Assembly: GCA_012512605.1 (NCBI GenBank)
Contig: JAAZDX010000028.1
Span: 1-38,429, forward strand
Direction of reading: 5' to 3'
Length of the DNA: 38,429 nucleotides
DNA from: Bacillota bacterium
GTDB lineage: Bacteria > Bacillota > UBA4882 > UBA10575
The notes under the pieces are model-generated. The model did not search any database and was not told the DNA's origin. It saw only the letters and a list, made by a program, of their open reading frames with translations. The stretch's first letter is position 1; the number at the start of each line of letters is the position of its first letter. Positions 15,425 through 23,219 of this stretch are shown one piece after another. The translations under genes and the position numbers were made by a program.

Positions 15425-16771
15425 ATGCGGGTTCTAATGCTGATCTGGGAATATCCGCCGCAAATCGTGGGTGGGATTGCCCCCCATGTTCATGATCTTT
15501 CCCTGGCCTTAACCGAAAAAGGACAGGAAGTGACCGTTTTGACCAGGAGCAATGATCCGCGGGAAACCATGGAGCGGAGCAAAGGGATCAAGGTTTTTCG
15601 GGTTGGGCGTAGTGCTCCCGAGCCCCCCGACTTTGTCTCTTGGGTGATGCAGCTTAATCTGCATTTGATGGAGAAGGCCGTATCGATGGTGGAAAATGGG
15701 GAAAGCTTCGATTTAATTCACGCCCATGATTGGCTAGTGGCTTACGCGGGGAAAGGATTAAAACACGCCTTCCGCAAACCGCTGATTGCGACGATCCATG
15801 CCACCGAATGGGGGCGTAATAACGGCCTCCACAATGAATTGCAACGCTACATCAGTAATGTCGAATGGTGGTTGGCCTTTGAAGCCTGGCGGGTGATCTG
15901 TTGTAGCCGTTATATGCGCGCTGAACTGCAGCGCATCTTTCAGCTGCCCGCTAATAAACTACGGGTCATCCCCAATGGGGTTTATCCGGAGCTTTTTCGT
16001 CGCCAGGCTGGGGATGCCCGGGCGATTCGGCGGAAATATGCGGCCGATGATGAGCAAGTAGTATTTTATGTTGGCCGTTTGGTCTTTGAAAAAGGACTGG
16101 ATCTGTTGTTGGAGGCTGCGCCAAAAATTTTAGCGCGGAAGGAGAAGGTCAAGTTTATCATCGCCGGAAAGGGCCCCTATGCCGAACATTTACACGACCG
16201 GGCCCGACAAATGGGCCTCTACCACAAGTTTTACTTTACCGGCTATGTCGATGACTTAACGCGGAACGCCCTGTTCAGCACGGCTGATGTTGCTGTCTTC
16301 CCCAGTTTATATGAACCGTTCGGGATTGTGGCCTTGGAAGCGATGGCAGCGGGGACGCCGGTGGTTGTTACAGATACCGGAGGATTGGGTGAAGTGGTTC
16401 ACCACGGAAAGAACGGTCTGAAGGCTTTCCCCAACAATCCAGATTCGCTGGCTGATAATATCTTATCGGTCCTCACCTATCCGGAACAGGCGGCGGCCAT
16501 GGGGGCCCAAGCCCGGCGCGATCTGGAAACCGAATATAATTGGGGAAAAATCGCCGCCCAGACCATCGAGGTCTACCAAGAAGTACTGGGCGAGTATAAA
16601 CAGTCTGATTGGCATCGCCAGGTGGTTAGAGCTGGACGGGAGTTGCCCGGCACCCACTGGATCCGTCCCGTGCCCGCCGCCGCCCTCCGCTCCGGTCGGT
16701 ATACGCCGACCGGAGCGGAGCCGGGCCCGTCACGCCCAGCGTTTAACGGACAAAGGGGGGGTTACCAATGA
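15425..16771 (+). CDS. GT4 family glycosyltransferase (glycogen synthase-like)
   Basis: The 448-residue GT-B enzyme has an N-terminal acceptor domain starting MRVLMLIWEYPPQIVGGIAP with the glycine-rich loop of glycogen-synthase-like transferases, then HAHDWL near 100. The C-terminal donor domain contains VFYVGRLVFEKGLDLLLEA and the E-x7-E motif in YEPFGIVALEAMAAGTPVV. The donor is probably a nucleoside-diphosphate sugar. The last roughly 45 residues are rich in Pro, Arg and Gly and look like a lineage-specific tail. The ATG is preceded by AAGGAGGGA. The stop overlaps the next start by ATGA, so the pair should be co-translated and may act in one polysaccharide, glycogen or glycolipid route. 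Confidence 0.88.
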   Translation: MRVLMLIWEYPPQIVGGIAPHVHDLSLALTEKGQEVTVLTRSNDPRETMERSKGIKVFRVGRSAPEPPDFVSWVMQLNLHLMEKAVSMVENGESFDLIHAHDWLVAYAGKGLKHAFRKPLIATIHATEWGRNNGLHNELQRYISNVEWWLAFEAWRVICCSRYMRAELQRIFQLPANKLRVIPNGVYPELFRRQAGDARAIRRKYAADDEQVVFYVGRLVFEKGLDLLLEAAPKILARKEKVKFIIAGKGPYAEHLHDRARQMGLYHKFYFTGYVDDLTRNALFSTADVAVFPSLYEPFGIVALEAMAAGTPVVVTDTGGLGEVVHHGKNGLKAFPNNPDSLADNILSVLTYPEQAAAMGAQARRDLETEYNWGKIAAQTIEVYQEVLGEYKQSDWHRQVVRAGRELPGTHWIRPVPAAALRSGRYTPTGAEPGPSRPAFNGQRGGYQ

Positions 16772-19251
16772 AGGCCATTGTCATGGCGGGGGGAAAAGGA
16801 ACAAGACTGCGCCCTTTAACTTGTAAACAACCGAAGCCGATGGTGCCGATTGCGGGCCGGCCGATGGTCGAATATATTCTGGCGCTTTTGAAACAATATC
16901 GCTTCACCGACATCGGGATGACCCTCTTTTACCTCCCCGAACTCATCACCAACTATTTTGGTGACGGTCGGGAGTTTGGTGTAAACCTCCGTTATTTTGT
17001 CGAAGAAACCCCACTCGGGACGGCGGGTAGCGTGAAAAATGCCGAAGCATTTCTGGACGAGACTTTCCTGGTGATCAGCGGTGATGCCTTAACCGATATC
17101 AACCTGGCGGAAGCCTTGGATTTTCACCGGGCCCGCCGGGCATTGGTGACCATCGTCCTGACCAAAGTGGCGAATCCCCTCGATTATGGGGTTGTGATTA
17201 CCGAAGAGAACGGCCGGATCAAGCGGTTTTTAGAGAAACCCGGGTGGGGCGAAGTCTTCAGTGATACGGTCAACACCGGGATCTACCTGATCGAACCGGA
17301 GGTTTTCCGCTATTACGAAAAGGATAAAGCGGTCGACTTCAGTAAGGATCTTTTTCCGCTGCTCTTGCAGGCGGGCGAACCTCTATACGGATACCTGGCC
17401 GCAGGTTACTGGTCCGATGTGGGTAACCTGGGGCAATACCGGCAAGCCAATTACGATCTGTTGGACGGAAAACTGGAATTTACACCACCTGGCCATGAGC
17501 TTGTCCCCGGGGTCTGGGTGGGCGAAGGGACGGAACTACCCTCCGCGGTGCAAGTGGAAGCCCCGGTGGTCTTGGGCAAGTATGTGCGGGTCAGTAGAAA
17601 CGCCAAGCTTGGAAAGCATACGATCATTGGCGACCATAGCCTCGTTGGCGAGGAGGCCTCCCTCAAAAAATCAATCCTTTGGAACCACACTTACGTGGGC
17701 TACCAGACGGAGATCCGCGGGGCAATCTTAGCCCACCGTACCCACTTAAAATCCGGTGTTCGGGTATACGAAGGGGCGGTTTTGGGAGAAGGCTGTACGG
17801 TCGGTTCGAAAGCCGTGATCAAACCGGAGGTCCGGACCTGGCCGGAAAAATATATCGAGAGCGGTTCGGTTCTCAATTCCAGTCTGGTCTGGGGTAACCG
17901 CTGGGGGACGAACCTCTTCGGACGCCAAGGCGTCGATAAAACGGCGAATCTGGAATTTACTCCCGAGTTTGCCGCCAAGCTAGGTGTGGCTTACGGTACT
18001 ATTTTACCGGAAAACAGTTGGGTAGTGCTGGGTACCGACCACTTTCCCCCCGGCCAAAAGCTGAAATCCGCCTTGGTCAGTGGTTTGTTAGGAGCCGGCG
18101 TCAACGTCTACGATTTGGGCGCAACGGCAACCCCCGTTACCCGGCAAGCCGTTGTGGCGTTGGAAGCGGCGGCCGGTATTCAACTCCGGGTCTCCCCGTT
18201 TGCTCTGGAAAATATTTTGGTGGAATTCTTCGACGCGCAGGGGTTGATCATCAACCGGGCCGCGGAAAGAAAGGTGGAACAGACCTTTTTTGCGGAGGAG
18301 TTCCGGCGGGCTGCCTTCGACCGGATGGGGCAGGTCAGAATCATTGGCGATTTTTCCGCCCGTTATATTGAGAATATTCTGAAGGCAACCGCCTGGGAAG
18401 CGATTCGTGCTGCCCGTTTTAAAGCGGTGATCGGGGCCGATGCCGCGGATGGTCCCTTGGGTTCCCTGCTAACAACGGTCCTGACGGCGCTTGGTTGTGA
18501 AACAGTGACCTTTCAACCGGGGACCGCCTGCTCCTTCCGGACGGTTAAGGAGATCAGAGAAGCCTGCTTGCCCAGCCTGGGGGAACAGGTCCGGAGGGAA
18601 CGGGCGGACCTTGGGGTTCTCCTCGTCAGTAATGGTGAGTGTTTAGTCCTGGTCGACGAGGAAGGCGCTGTTGTTGAGGAGGAACAGTTTACGGCGTTGC
18701 TTTCCCTGTTGGTCCTGAAATATGGTGAGGCGGCGAAGATTCCACTCCCGGTGACGGCCCCCTTATTCATCGAGGATGTGATCCGGGCCAATCAGGGAGA
18801 GGTGGTCCGGACGAAAGCCAACCCCCGGGCGCTCATGGAAAAGGTCGCTGCAGCCCGGATTTACCCGGCAGGTGATGGCCAGTGTTCCTTTCAAGCGACT
18901 TATGACGGTTTATATGCCATGACCAAAGTTTTGGAGCTGATGGCTAGAGAGAAAAGGAGCCTTGCTTACCTGGTCGCCCTGCTTCCCCCCTACTACACCG
19001 ACCGTAAACAGGTCGATTGCTCCTGGGAAGATAAGGGCCGGATCATGCGCTATCTTTTTGAAGAGAACAAGGACAAAGAGATCGAAGTGATTGACGGCTT
19101 GAAAGTCTTCCACGATCAAGGTTGGGCTTTGGTTTTACCCGATGCCGAAGAACCAGCCTTTCAGATTTATAGCGAGGCCTCCTCACCAGAAGCAGCAACC
19201 GAGCTGACCAGTTTATATACGTCCCGGATTACCGAGTTACAACTAAGATAA
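16768..19251 (+). CDS. Sugar-1-phosphate nucleotidyltransferase fused to a degenerate phosphomannomutase-like domain
   Basis: The 827-residue protein has three parts. Residues 1-235 are a nucleotidyltransferase with AGGKGTRLRPLTCKQPKPM, GTAGSV and the ISGDALTDI metal motif. About 250-370 is a left-handed beta-helix of hexapeptide repeats. From about 385 to the end is an alpha-D-phosphohexomutase fold. The last part seems inactive. The metal loop expected as DGDADR reads VSNGEC (620-625). The phosphoserine loop reads RVSPFALEN (474-482), keeping a Ser but losing the H-N-P. I see no E-x-SGH sugar loop and no RPSGTEP phosphate loop. Proteins of this layout are commonly named mannose-1-phosphate guanylyltransferase/phosphomannomutase, but only the first activity is supported. 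A terminator follows. Confidence 0.85.
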   Translation: MKAIVMAGGKGTRLRPLTCKQPKPMVPIAGRPMVEYILALLKQYRFTDIGMTLFYLPELITNYFGDGREFGVNLRYFVEETPLGTAGSVKNAEAFLDETFLVISGDALTDINLAEALDFHRARRALVTIVLTKVANPLDYGVVITEENGRIKRFLEKPGWGEVFSDTVNTGIYLIEPEVFRYYEKDKAVDFSKDLFPLLLQAGEPLYGYLAAGYWSDVGNLGQYRQANYDLLDGKLEFTPPGHELVPGVWVGEGTELPSAVQVEAPVVLGKYVRVSRNAKLGKHTIIGDHSLVGEEASLKKSILWNHTYVGYQTEIRGAILAHRTHLKSGVRVYEGAVLGEGCTVGSKAVIKPEVRTWPEKYIESGSVLNSSLVWGNRWGTNLFGRQGVDKTANLEFTPEFAAKLGVAYGTILPENSWVVLGTDHFPPGQKLKSALVSGLLGAGVNVYDLGATATPVTRQAVVALEAAAGIQLRVSPFALENILVEFFDAQGLIINRAAERKVEQTFFAEEFRRAAFDRMGQVRIIGDFSARYIENILKATAWEAIRAARFKAVIGADAADGPLGSLLTTVLTALGCETVTFQPGTACSFRTVKEIREACLPSLGEQVRRERADLGVLLVSNGECLVLVDEEGAVVEEEQFTALLSLLVLKYGEAAKIPLPVTAPLFIEDVIRANQGEVVRTKANPRALMEKVAAARIYPAGDGQCSFQATYDGLYAMTKVLELMAREKRSLAYLVALLPPYYTDRKQVDCSWEDKGRIMRYLFEENKDKEIEVIDGLKVFHDQGWALVLPDAEEPAFQIYSEASSPEAATELTSLYTSRITELQLR

Positions 19252-19282
19252 GAGGATGTATACGAACAACAGAAGCAAAAAG

Positions 19283-19310
19283 AGAAAAGCGCAGACGCGC
19301 TTTTCTTTTT
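19283..19310 (+). terminator. Intrinsic terminator after the nucleotidyltransferase gene
   Basis: A 10-bp stem, AGAAAAGCGC (19283-19292) / GCGCTTTTCT (19297-19306), with a 4-base loop, runs into TTTT. Confidence 0.85.
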
Positions 19311-19346
19311 AAGGACTAGAAGGATTTCCCGGCAGGAAACATCTTT

Positions 19347-19360
19347 TGTTTCGCGAAACA
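19347..19360. promoter_or_regulatory. Perfect 14-bp palindrome upstream of rapZ
   Basis: TGTTTCGCGAAACA is fully self-complementary without a loop, as expected of an operator for a dimeric regulator rather than an RNA hairpin. It lies about 50 bases ahead of the rapZ start, between the preceding terminator and the gene. I do not recognise the motif. Confidence 0.45.
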
Positions 19361-19410
19361 TAAAGAATGGAAAAACCTTTTCCGGTGTAGCCTCTACTTT
19401 GAGGGGAGGG

Positions 19411-20277
19411 TTGGCGATTAACACGATCAGTTTCGTCATTATTACAGGGATCTCGGGCGCGGGCAAATCGGAAGCAATGAAAGCCTTTGAAGACCTGGGT
19501 TATTTTTGCGTCGATAACCTCCCGCCTGTTTTGCTACCCAAATTTGCCGAGCTTTGCGCACAATCGGAAGGGCGGATTAATAGAATAGCTTTGGTGGTTG
19601 ACATCAGAGGCGGAGGTTTTTTTGATAGCCTCTTTTCTTCGCTTAATCTTTTGGAAGAAGAGGGTTATAGCTATGAGATTCTCTACCTAGAGGCGGAAGA
19701 TGAGGTAATTATCCGGCGGTTTAAAGAATCCCGCCGCCGTCATCCCTTGGCCGGAGAAGGAAGGATTGCCGACGCGATACAGGCGGAAAAGTCCCGCTTG
19801 GAAAAGCTAAAAGGAAAAGCTTCGATGATCATCGATACCAGCGATCTTACCGCGCGGCAACTCCGGGAGAAGATTATCAACCGGTTCAGCCAAGTTAATG
19901 AAGGACAGAAGATGATCATTACAATTGTTTCTTTTGGCTTTGGCCATGGGATACCCTTGGATGCGGATCTGGTCTTTGATGTACGCTTTTTACCGAATCC
20001 ACATTATGTCGATTCCCTACGGGAACAGGACGGTAATTATCAAGAAGTCGCCGATTATGTGTTAAAGTGGCCGGTGACCACCAAATTCCTTTCGAAGCTC
20101 TACGCTTTTATCGATTTTTTAATTCCCCACTATATTAACGAAGGAAAATTACAACTGGTGATTGGGATTGGTTGTACCGGTGGTCGCCACCGTTCAGTTA
20201 CGGTCGCCAATCAACTGCGGGAGTTCTTAAAAGCCAAGGGTTACAAGGTCCTGGTTGAGCATAGAGATATCAGTTAG
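19411..20277 (+). CDS. rapZ: RNase adapter / nucleotide-binding protein RapZ (YvcJ)
   Basis: The protein of about 288 residues has an N-terminal P-loop (GISGAGKS, 13-20) and a C-terminal domain with FGFGHGIPLDADLVFDVRFL and the signature GIGCTGGRHRSVTVA. In enterobacteria RapZ senses glucosamine-6-phosphate and guides RNase E to a small RNA. In Bacillus, YvcJ hydrolyses nucleotides and is linked to competence and YvcK. The start is not clear-cut. The frame is open from a TTG at 19399, but the ribosome binding site GAGGGGAGGG (19401-19410) lies after it, so the TTG at 19411, or even the ATT at 19417, is more likely. It sits 11 bases ahead of yvcK and forms an operon with it. Confidence 0.9.
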   Translation: MAINTISFVIITGISGAGKSEAMKAFEDLGYFCVDNLPPVLLPKFAELCAQSEGRINRIALVVDIRGGGFFDSLFSSLNLLEEEGYSYEILYLEAEDEVIIRRFKESRRRHPLAGEGRIADAIQAEKSRLEKLKGKASMIIDTSDLTARQLREKIINRFSQVNEGQKMIITIVSFGFGHGIPLDADLVFDVRFLPNPHYVDSLREQDGNYQEVADYVLKWPVTTKFLSKLYAFIDFLIPHYINEGKLQLVIGIGCTGGRHRSVTVANQLREFLKAKGYKVLVEHRDIS

Positions 20278-20288
20278 GGGGAGAGATT

Positions 20289-21974
20289 ATGCTCCGACCG
20301 TACCGCCAAGATCCCTGGCGTACCAGGCTGATCTTGGGATTGGGACTGGTCGTCTGCGGCATTCTGATCATTTGTGCCAAAACCGCTCTTAACCACTGGT
20401 TCGGTGGTTCTTTGGTCGTTGGCGGTTTGTTGCTGGTGGTTTGGGTGCCGCGGGTCCGTAACCAGCTGGGAGCGGCCTTCATCACGGAAAGAAAGTGCTT
20501 CCGGTTATTGGAACGGGAGGCCCGGATTGTTGTGATCGGGGGCGGAACGGGACTGGGGACGATCCTCCGCGGCTTAAAGAAAATAACCAATGATCTGACT
20601 GCTATCGTGACCGTGGCCGATGATGGCGGTAGTTCAGGGCGGCTGCGGAAGGAGTTTGGCATTTTACCGCCGGGCGATATTCGTAGCTGTCTGATTGCCA
20701 TGGCCGACCTAGAACCGCTGATGGAGCAGTTGATGCAATACCGGTTCAACGGCGGCAGTGGCCTGGCTGGCCACAGCTTTGGTAATCTCTTTCTGACCGC
20801 GATGACCGGGATTACCGGGGATTTCCAAAAGGCGATCGAGGCTTCGGTTAAAGTCCTGGCGGTAAAAGGACGGATCTTCGCGGCGACTTTGGATAATGTT
20901 AGTCTCCGGGCTGAACTGCAAGACGGGGTAGTGGTGAAAGGCGAATCTGCCATTAGTCGGAGTAAGACGCCGATTAAGCGGATTTATTTGGAACCGGCGG
21001 CGGCGAAAGCAGTGCCCGAGAGTTTGGAAGCGATCGCTACGGCCGACCTTATTATTATGGGGCCGGGGAGCCTGTTTACCAGCGTAATTCCGCCTTTGCT
21101 TGTCGAAGAAATCCGTGCGGCAGTGAAAGCGGCGAAAGCCACGAAAATATACATCTGCAATGTGATGACGCAACCCGGTGAAACCGATGGCTTTAGCGCC
21201 TCTGATCACCTGCGTGTCCTCCTGGAACACACCGACCCCAAGCTTGTGGATTATATGATCATTAATGACCAGAAGGTTCCCCCGGAGACCCAGGCGATTT
21301 ACGCCGAAGAAGGAGCCGAACCGGTCTTTCCTGACCAAGGAAAGGTGCTTAGCCTGGGTGTGCGTCCGGTTACGGGACCGCTCTTAAATATCAACGGATT
21401 GGTCCGCCATGACGCCGATCGTCTGGCCAACCTGTTAATTAAGATGATGCCGATGTTTTTCAGCCGACGCCGCCGGTGGCAGCGGAGTTGGCATCGGTTC
21501 CTCGGGGTTTTCGGGGGACTCGTTGGCAAATTAGGGATTGTCGCCAGTGGAGGACGGCTCCGCTGGCGGTCAACAGAACGGGGTAAAACGCTGAAGTTTG
21601 ATTTTATCGCCAAAAACCTACATCGGTTTCATGGTCCAGCCTGTGAAGTATATACCAGCGCCGAAGAAGCCCCGGTGGAGCTCCACCCCTATCAGATTGA
21701 TTTTGAAAAAAACCTGGTAATTGGGGTGTTCTTGGGTGAACGTCCCTACGGCGGTTTTGGGCTGGCCCCCCTCGGGGTCCGCTTGAAAAACAACGGTCTT
21801 GAGATCACCTACCGGGAAGAAAAACCGCTTCAGGCGGGAGTAGTACAAAGGTTAACCTACCCGGCGGCCTTTTTCGTCCTTGAACGGCAGGATCTGCCCG
21901 TAGGGGAATTCCCGCTTTATTTAAAATGCGAAGAAGCAAAAAAAACGTTTCTGGTGCATAAGATCTCATTATAA
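20289..21974 (+). CDS. yvcK: YvcK/CofD-like gluconeogenesis factor with N-terminal membrane helices and an added C-terminal PrcB_C-like domain
   Basis: The product has 561 residues, well over 100 more than usual for YvcK. Residues 14-52 hold two membrane helices. Residues 78-388 are the CofD-like/YvcK domain with VVIGGGTGLGTILRGLK, TVADDGGSSGRLR, LPPGDIRSCL, GHSFGNLF and IIMGPGSLFTSVIPPLL. YvcK binds UDP-GlcNAc and supports wall growth on gluconeogenic carbon. After an Arg-rich patch (393-396), the rest resembles the PrcB C-terminal domain: IDFEKNLVIGVFLGERPYGG (470-489), then the leitY..kPl and vvQrLTYPaaFFV strands. That domain normally occurs in secreted or envelope proteins. A weakly hydrophobic stretch at 404-420 might be a third helix that exports it. 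The ATG follows GGGGGAG. Confidence 0.88.
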   Translation: MLRPYRQDPWRTRLILGLGLVVCGILIICAKTALNHWFGGSLVVGGLLLVVWVPRVRNQLGAAFITERKCFRLLEREARIVVIGGGTGLGTILRGLKKITNDLTAIVTVADDGGSSGRLRKEFGILPPGDIRSCLIAMADLEPLMEQLMQYRFNGGSGLAGHSFGNLFLTAMTGITGDFQKAIEASVKVLAVKGRIFAATLDNVSLRAELQDGVVVKGESAISRSKTPIKRIYLEPAAAKAVPESLEAIATADLIIMGPGSLFTSVIPPLLVEEIRAAVKAAKATKIYICNVMTQPGETDGFSASDHLRVLLEHTDPKLVDYMIINDQKVPPETQAIYAEEGAEPVFPDQGKVLSLGVRPVTGPLLNINGLVRHDADRLANLLIKMMPMFFSRRRRWQRSWHRFLGVFGGLVGKLGIVASGGRLRWRSTERGKTLKFDFIAKNLHRFHGPACEVYTSAEEAPVELHPYQIDFEKNLVIGVFLGERPYGGFGLAPLGVRLKNNGLEITYREEKPLQAGVVQRLTYPAAFFVLERQDLPVGEFPLYLKCEEAKKTFLVHKISL

Positions 21975-21979
21975 GGATT

Positions 21980-22036
21980 CCCCCTTTGCAAAGGGCGGCT
22001 CTAAACCATCATAATTACCCTTTACAAAAGGGGGGA
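21980..22036. repeat. Two related short inverted repeats ahead of the riboswitch
   Basis: A perfect palindrome CCCTTTGCAAAGGG (21982-21995) is followed 23 bases later by CCCTTTACAAAAGGGG (22018-22033). They share a CCCTTT-(2-4 nt)-AAAGGG design. The first may help end yvcK transcription, although no T-run follows. The second overlaps the -35 of the riboswitch promoter. Confidence 0.45.
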
Positions 22037-22049
22037 AAGAAGGTAAAAT
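22021..22049 (+). promoter_or_regulatory. Sigma-A-type promoter of the FMN-riboswitch operon
   Basis: -35 TTTACA (22021-22026), an exact 17-base spacer, and -10 TAAAAT (22044-22049). Transcription would start just ahead of the riboswitch. Confidence 0.6.
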
Positions 22050-22072
22050 ACATACGACAATGGAATAATACA

Positions 22073-22208
22073 GATCCTTCAGGGCAGGGTGCGGCCATAT
22101 GGCCAATTCCCGACCGGTGGTAAGGGGTAACCTAAGTCCACGAGCTTAATTAAGCTGATCTGGTGCGAATCCAGAACCGACGGTATAGTCCGGATGGAAG
22201 AAGGAATC
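22073..22208 (+). ncRNA. FMN riboswitch (RFN element)
   Basis: The RFN consensus blocks occur in order: TTCAGGGCAGGGTG (22079-22092), AATTCCCGACCGGTGGTA (22105-22122), AGTCCACGAGC (22135-22145), TGATCTGGTGCGAATCC (22157-22173), and ACCGACGGTATAGTCCGGAT ahead of GGAAGAAGGA. The closing stem P1 pairs TCCTTC (22075-22080) with GAAGGA (22200-22205). A terminator hairpin follows at 22241-22272, so the switch acts by premature termination when FMN is plentiful. This pattern is distinct from a TPP (THI) element, even though the downstream binding protein looks thiamine-like. Confidence 0.95.
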
Positions 22209-22240
22209 CGAGCTTGAGCATTGCTTTAGCTTACTTTGCC

Positions 22241-22272
22241 TTAAACCCTGAAGGAGAACTTCGGGGTTTTTT
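22241..22272 (+). terminator. Riboswitch-controlled attenuator
   Basis: A 10-bp stem, AACCCTGAAG with CTTCGGGGTT (one G-U pair), has a 5-base loop and runs into TTTTTT. It lies about 35 bases after the FMN aptamer and 170 bases ahead of the first transporter gene. The remaining spacer, up to 22442, shows no other gene. Confidence 0.85.
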
Positions 22273-22442
22273 GTTGTGTGTAAACAAGGTGCTCCCCGGC
22301 GTGCTGGGGTTAAACGCCGCCCTTAAGGTGGGGTTCATTTGGATCGTAAGGGTATAGCCTAGATGATTAATTGGATTTAGTTCTTATTGTCGGCAAAGAC
22401 TTTATGGGTAATCATTTTTACCGAAGGAGAGGAGGTTAATAA

Positions 22443-23219
22443 GTGGGAGCGGTTATTGAAGTGAACGATGTCACACTAGCCTTTACTCCGCACTGCGCAC
22501 CGGAGCTCGACGGGGTTAATTTGGTGGTGGATGAAGGGGAGTTCCTTTGTTTGGTTGGGCCCAGCGGTTGTGGAAAATCCACCCTTTTGCGGTTGATTGC
22601 CGGGGTTTTAACCCCAGACCGGGGAGAGATCAAAGTTTTTGGGGAGGAAAAACCGCACAATTGGTCGCGGTTGAGTGTTGTTCCCCAGGATTCGCTCCTT
22701 CTGCCCTGGCGGAAGGTGATCGATAATGTCCTGTTACCCCTGGAACTGAACGGCCGCCGTGACGACCGGGAGGAGTGGAAGGGCCAGGCACAGGCCGCTC
22801 TTCGTTTGGTTAACTTACATGGCGTGGAAGATAAATATCCCCATCAACTCTCTGGTGGAATGCGGCAACGGGTTGCTCTGGCCCGCGCTTTGGTCAGCAA
22901 GGCTGAGCTCTTGCTTCTGGATGAGCCCTTTGCGGCCCTTGATGCCCTGACCAGAAGCCAACTCCACCTGGAAATTATGGGCATACGTCAAAAAACACCG
23001 TTTACCGGTTTGATGGTCACCCATAATATTTTTGAGGCGGTATTTCTGGCCGACCGTGTGGTGGTAATGGGGGAAAAACCTGGGCGGATGCTGGGAGAGG
23101 TCAAGATTGATCTTCCGTACCCCCGTGAGCTTAAGCTGATGAGTAGGCCGGAATTTGCCGCTTTGGTCGGTTCCGTCCAGGATCTTTTGGCGAAAGGATG
23201 GTGCGCCGAACATGAGTAA
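22443..23219 (+). CDS. ABC transporter ATP-binding protein, probable riboflavin/flavin-precursor importer
   Basis: The 258-residue ATPase of the nitrate/sulfonate/taurine (SsuB/TauB/ThiZ) group has Walker A GPSGCGKS (39-46), a Q-loop at SVVPQDSLLLPWRKV, signature LSGGM (136-140), Walker B LLLLDEPFAALD and the H-loop MVTHNIFEAV. It energises the permease encoded next. The GTG at 22443 has GAGAGGAGG upstream. It is the first gene after the FMN riboswitch. Homologues are usually annotated as thiamine-precursor, nitrate or sulfonate transporters, but flavin control argues for riboflavin or a related compound. Confidence 0.88.
   Translation: MGAVIEVNDVTLAFTPHCAPELDGVNLVVDEGEFLCLVGPSGCGKSTLLRLIAGVLTPDRGEIKVFGEEKPHNWSRLSVVPQDSLLLPWRKVIDNVLLPLELNGRRDDREEWKGQAQAALRLVNLHGVEDKYPHQLSGGMRQRVALARALVSKAELLLLDEPFAALDALTRSQLHLEIMGIRQKTPFTGLMVTHNIFEAVFLADRVVVMGEKPGRMLGEVKIDLPYPRELKLMSRPEFAALVGSVQDLLAKGWCAEHE

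Noticed and set aside
16768..19251. Naming the fusion protein a bifunctional phosphomannomutase
   Set aside because: The metal-binding and substrate loops of the mutase half are not conserved, so only the nucleotidyltransferase activity is claimed.
22073..22272. TPP (THI) riboswitch, suspected because the binding protein is THI5-like
   Set aside because: The leader lacks the THI-box CTGAGA block, while all RFN consensus segments of the FMN riboswitch are present in order.
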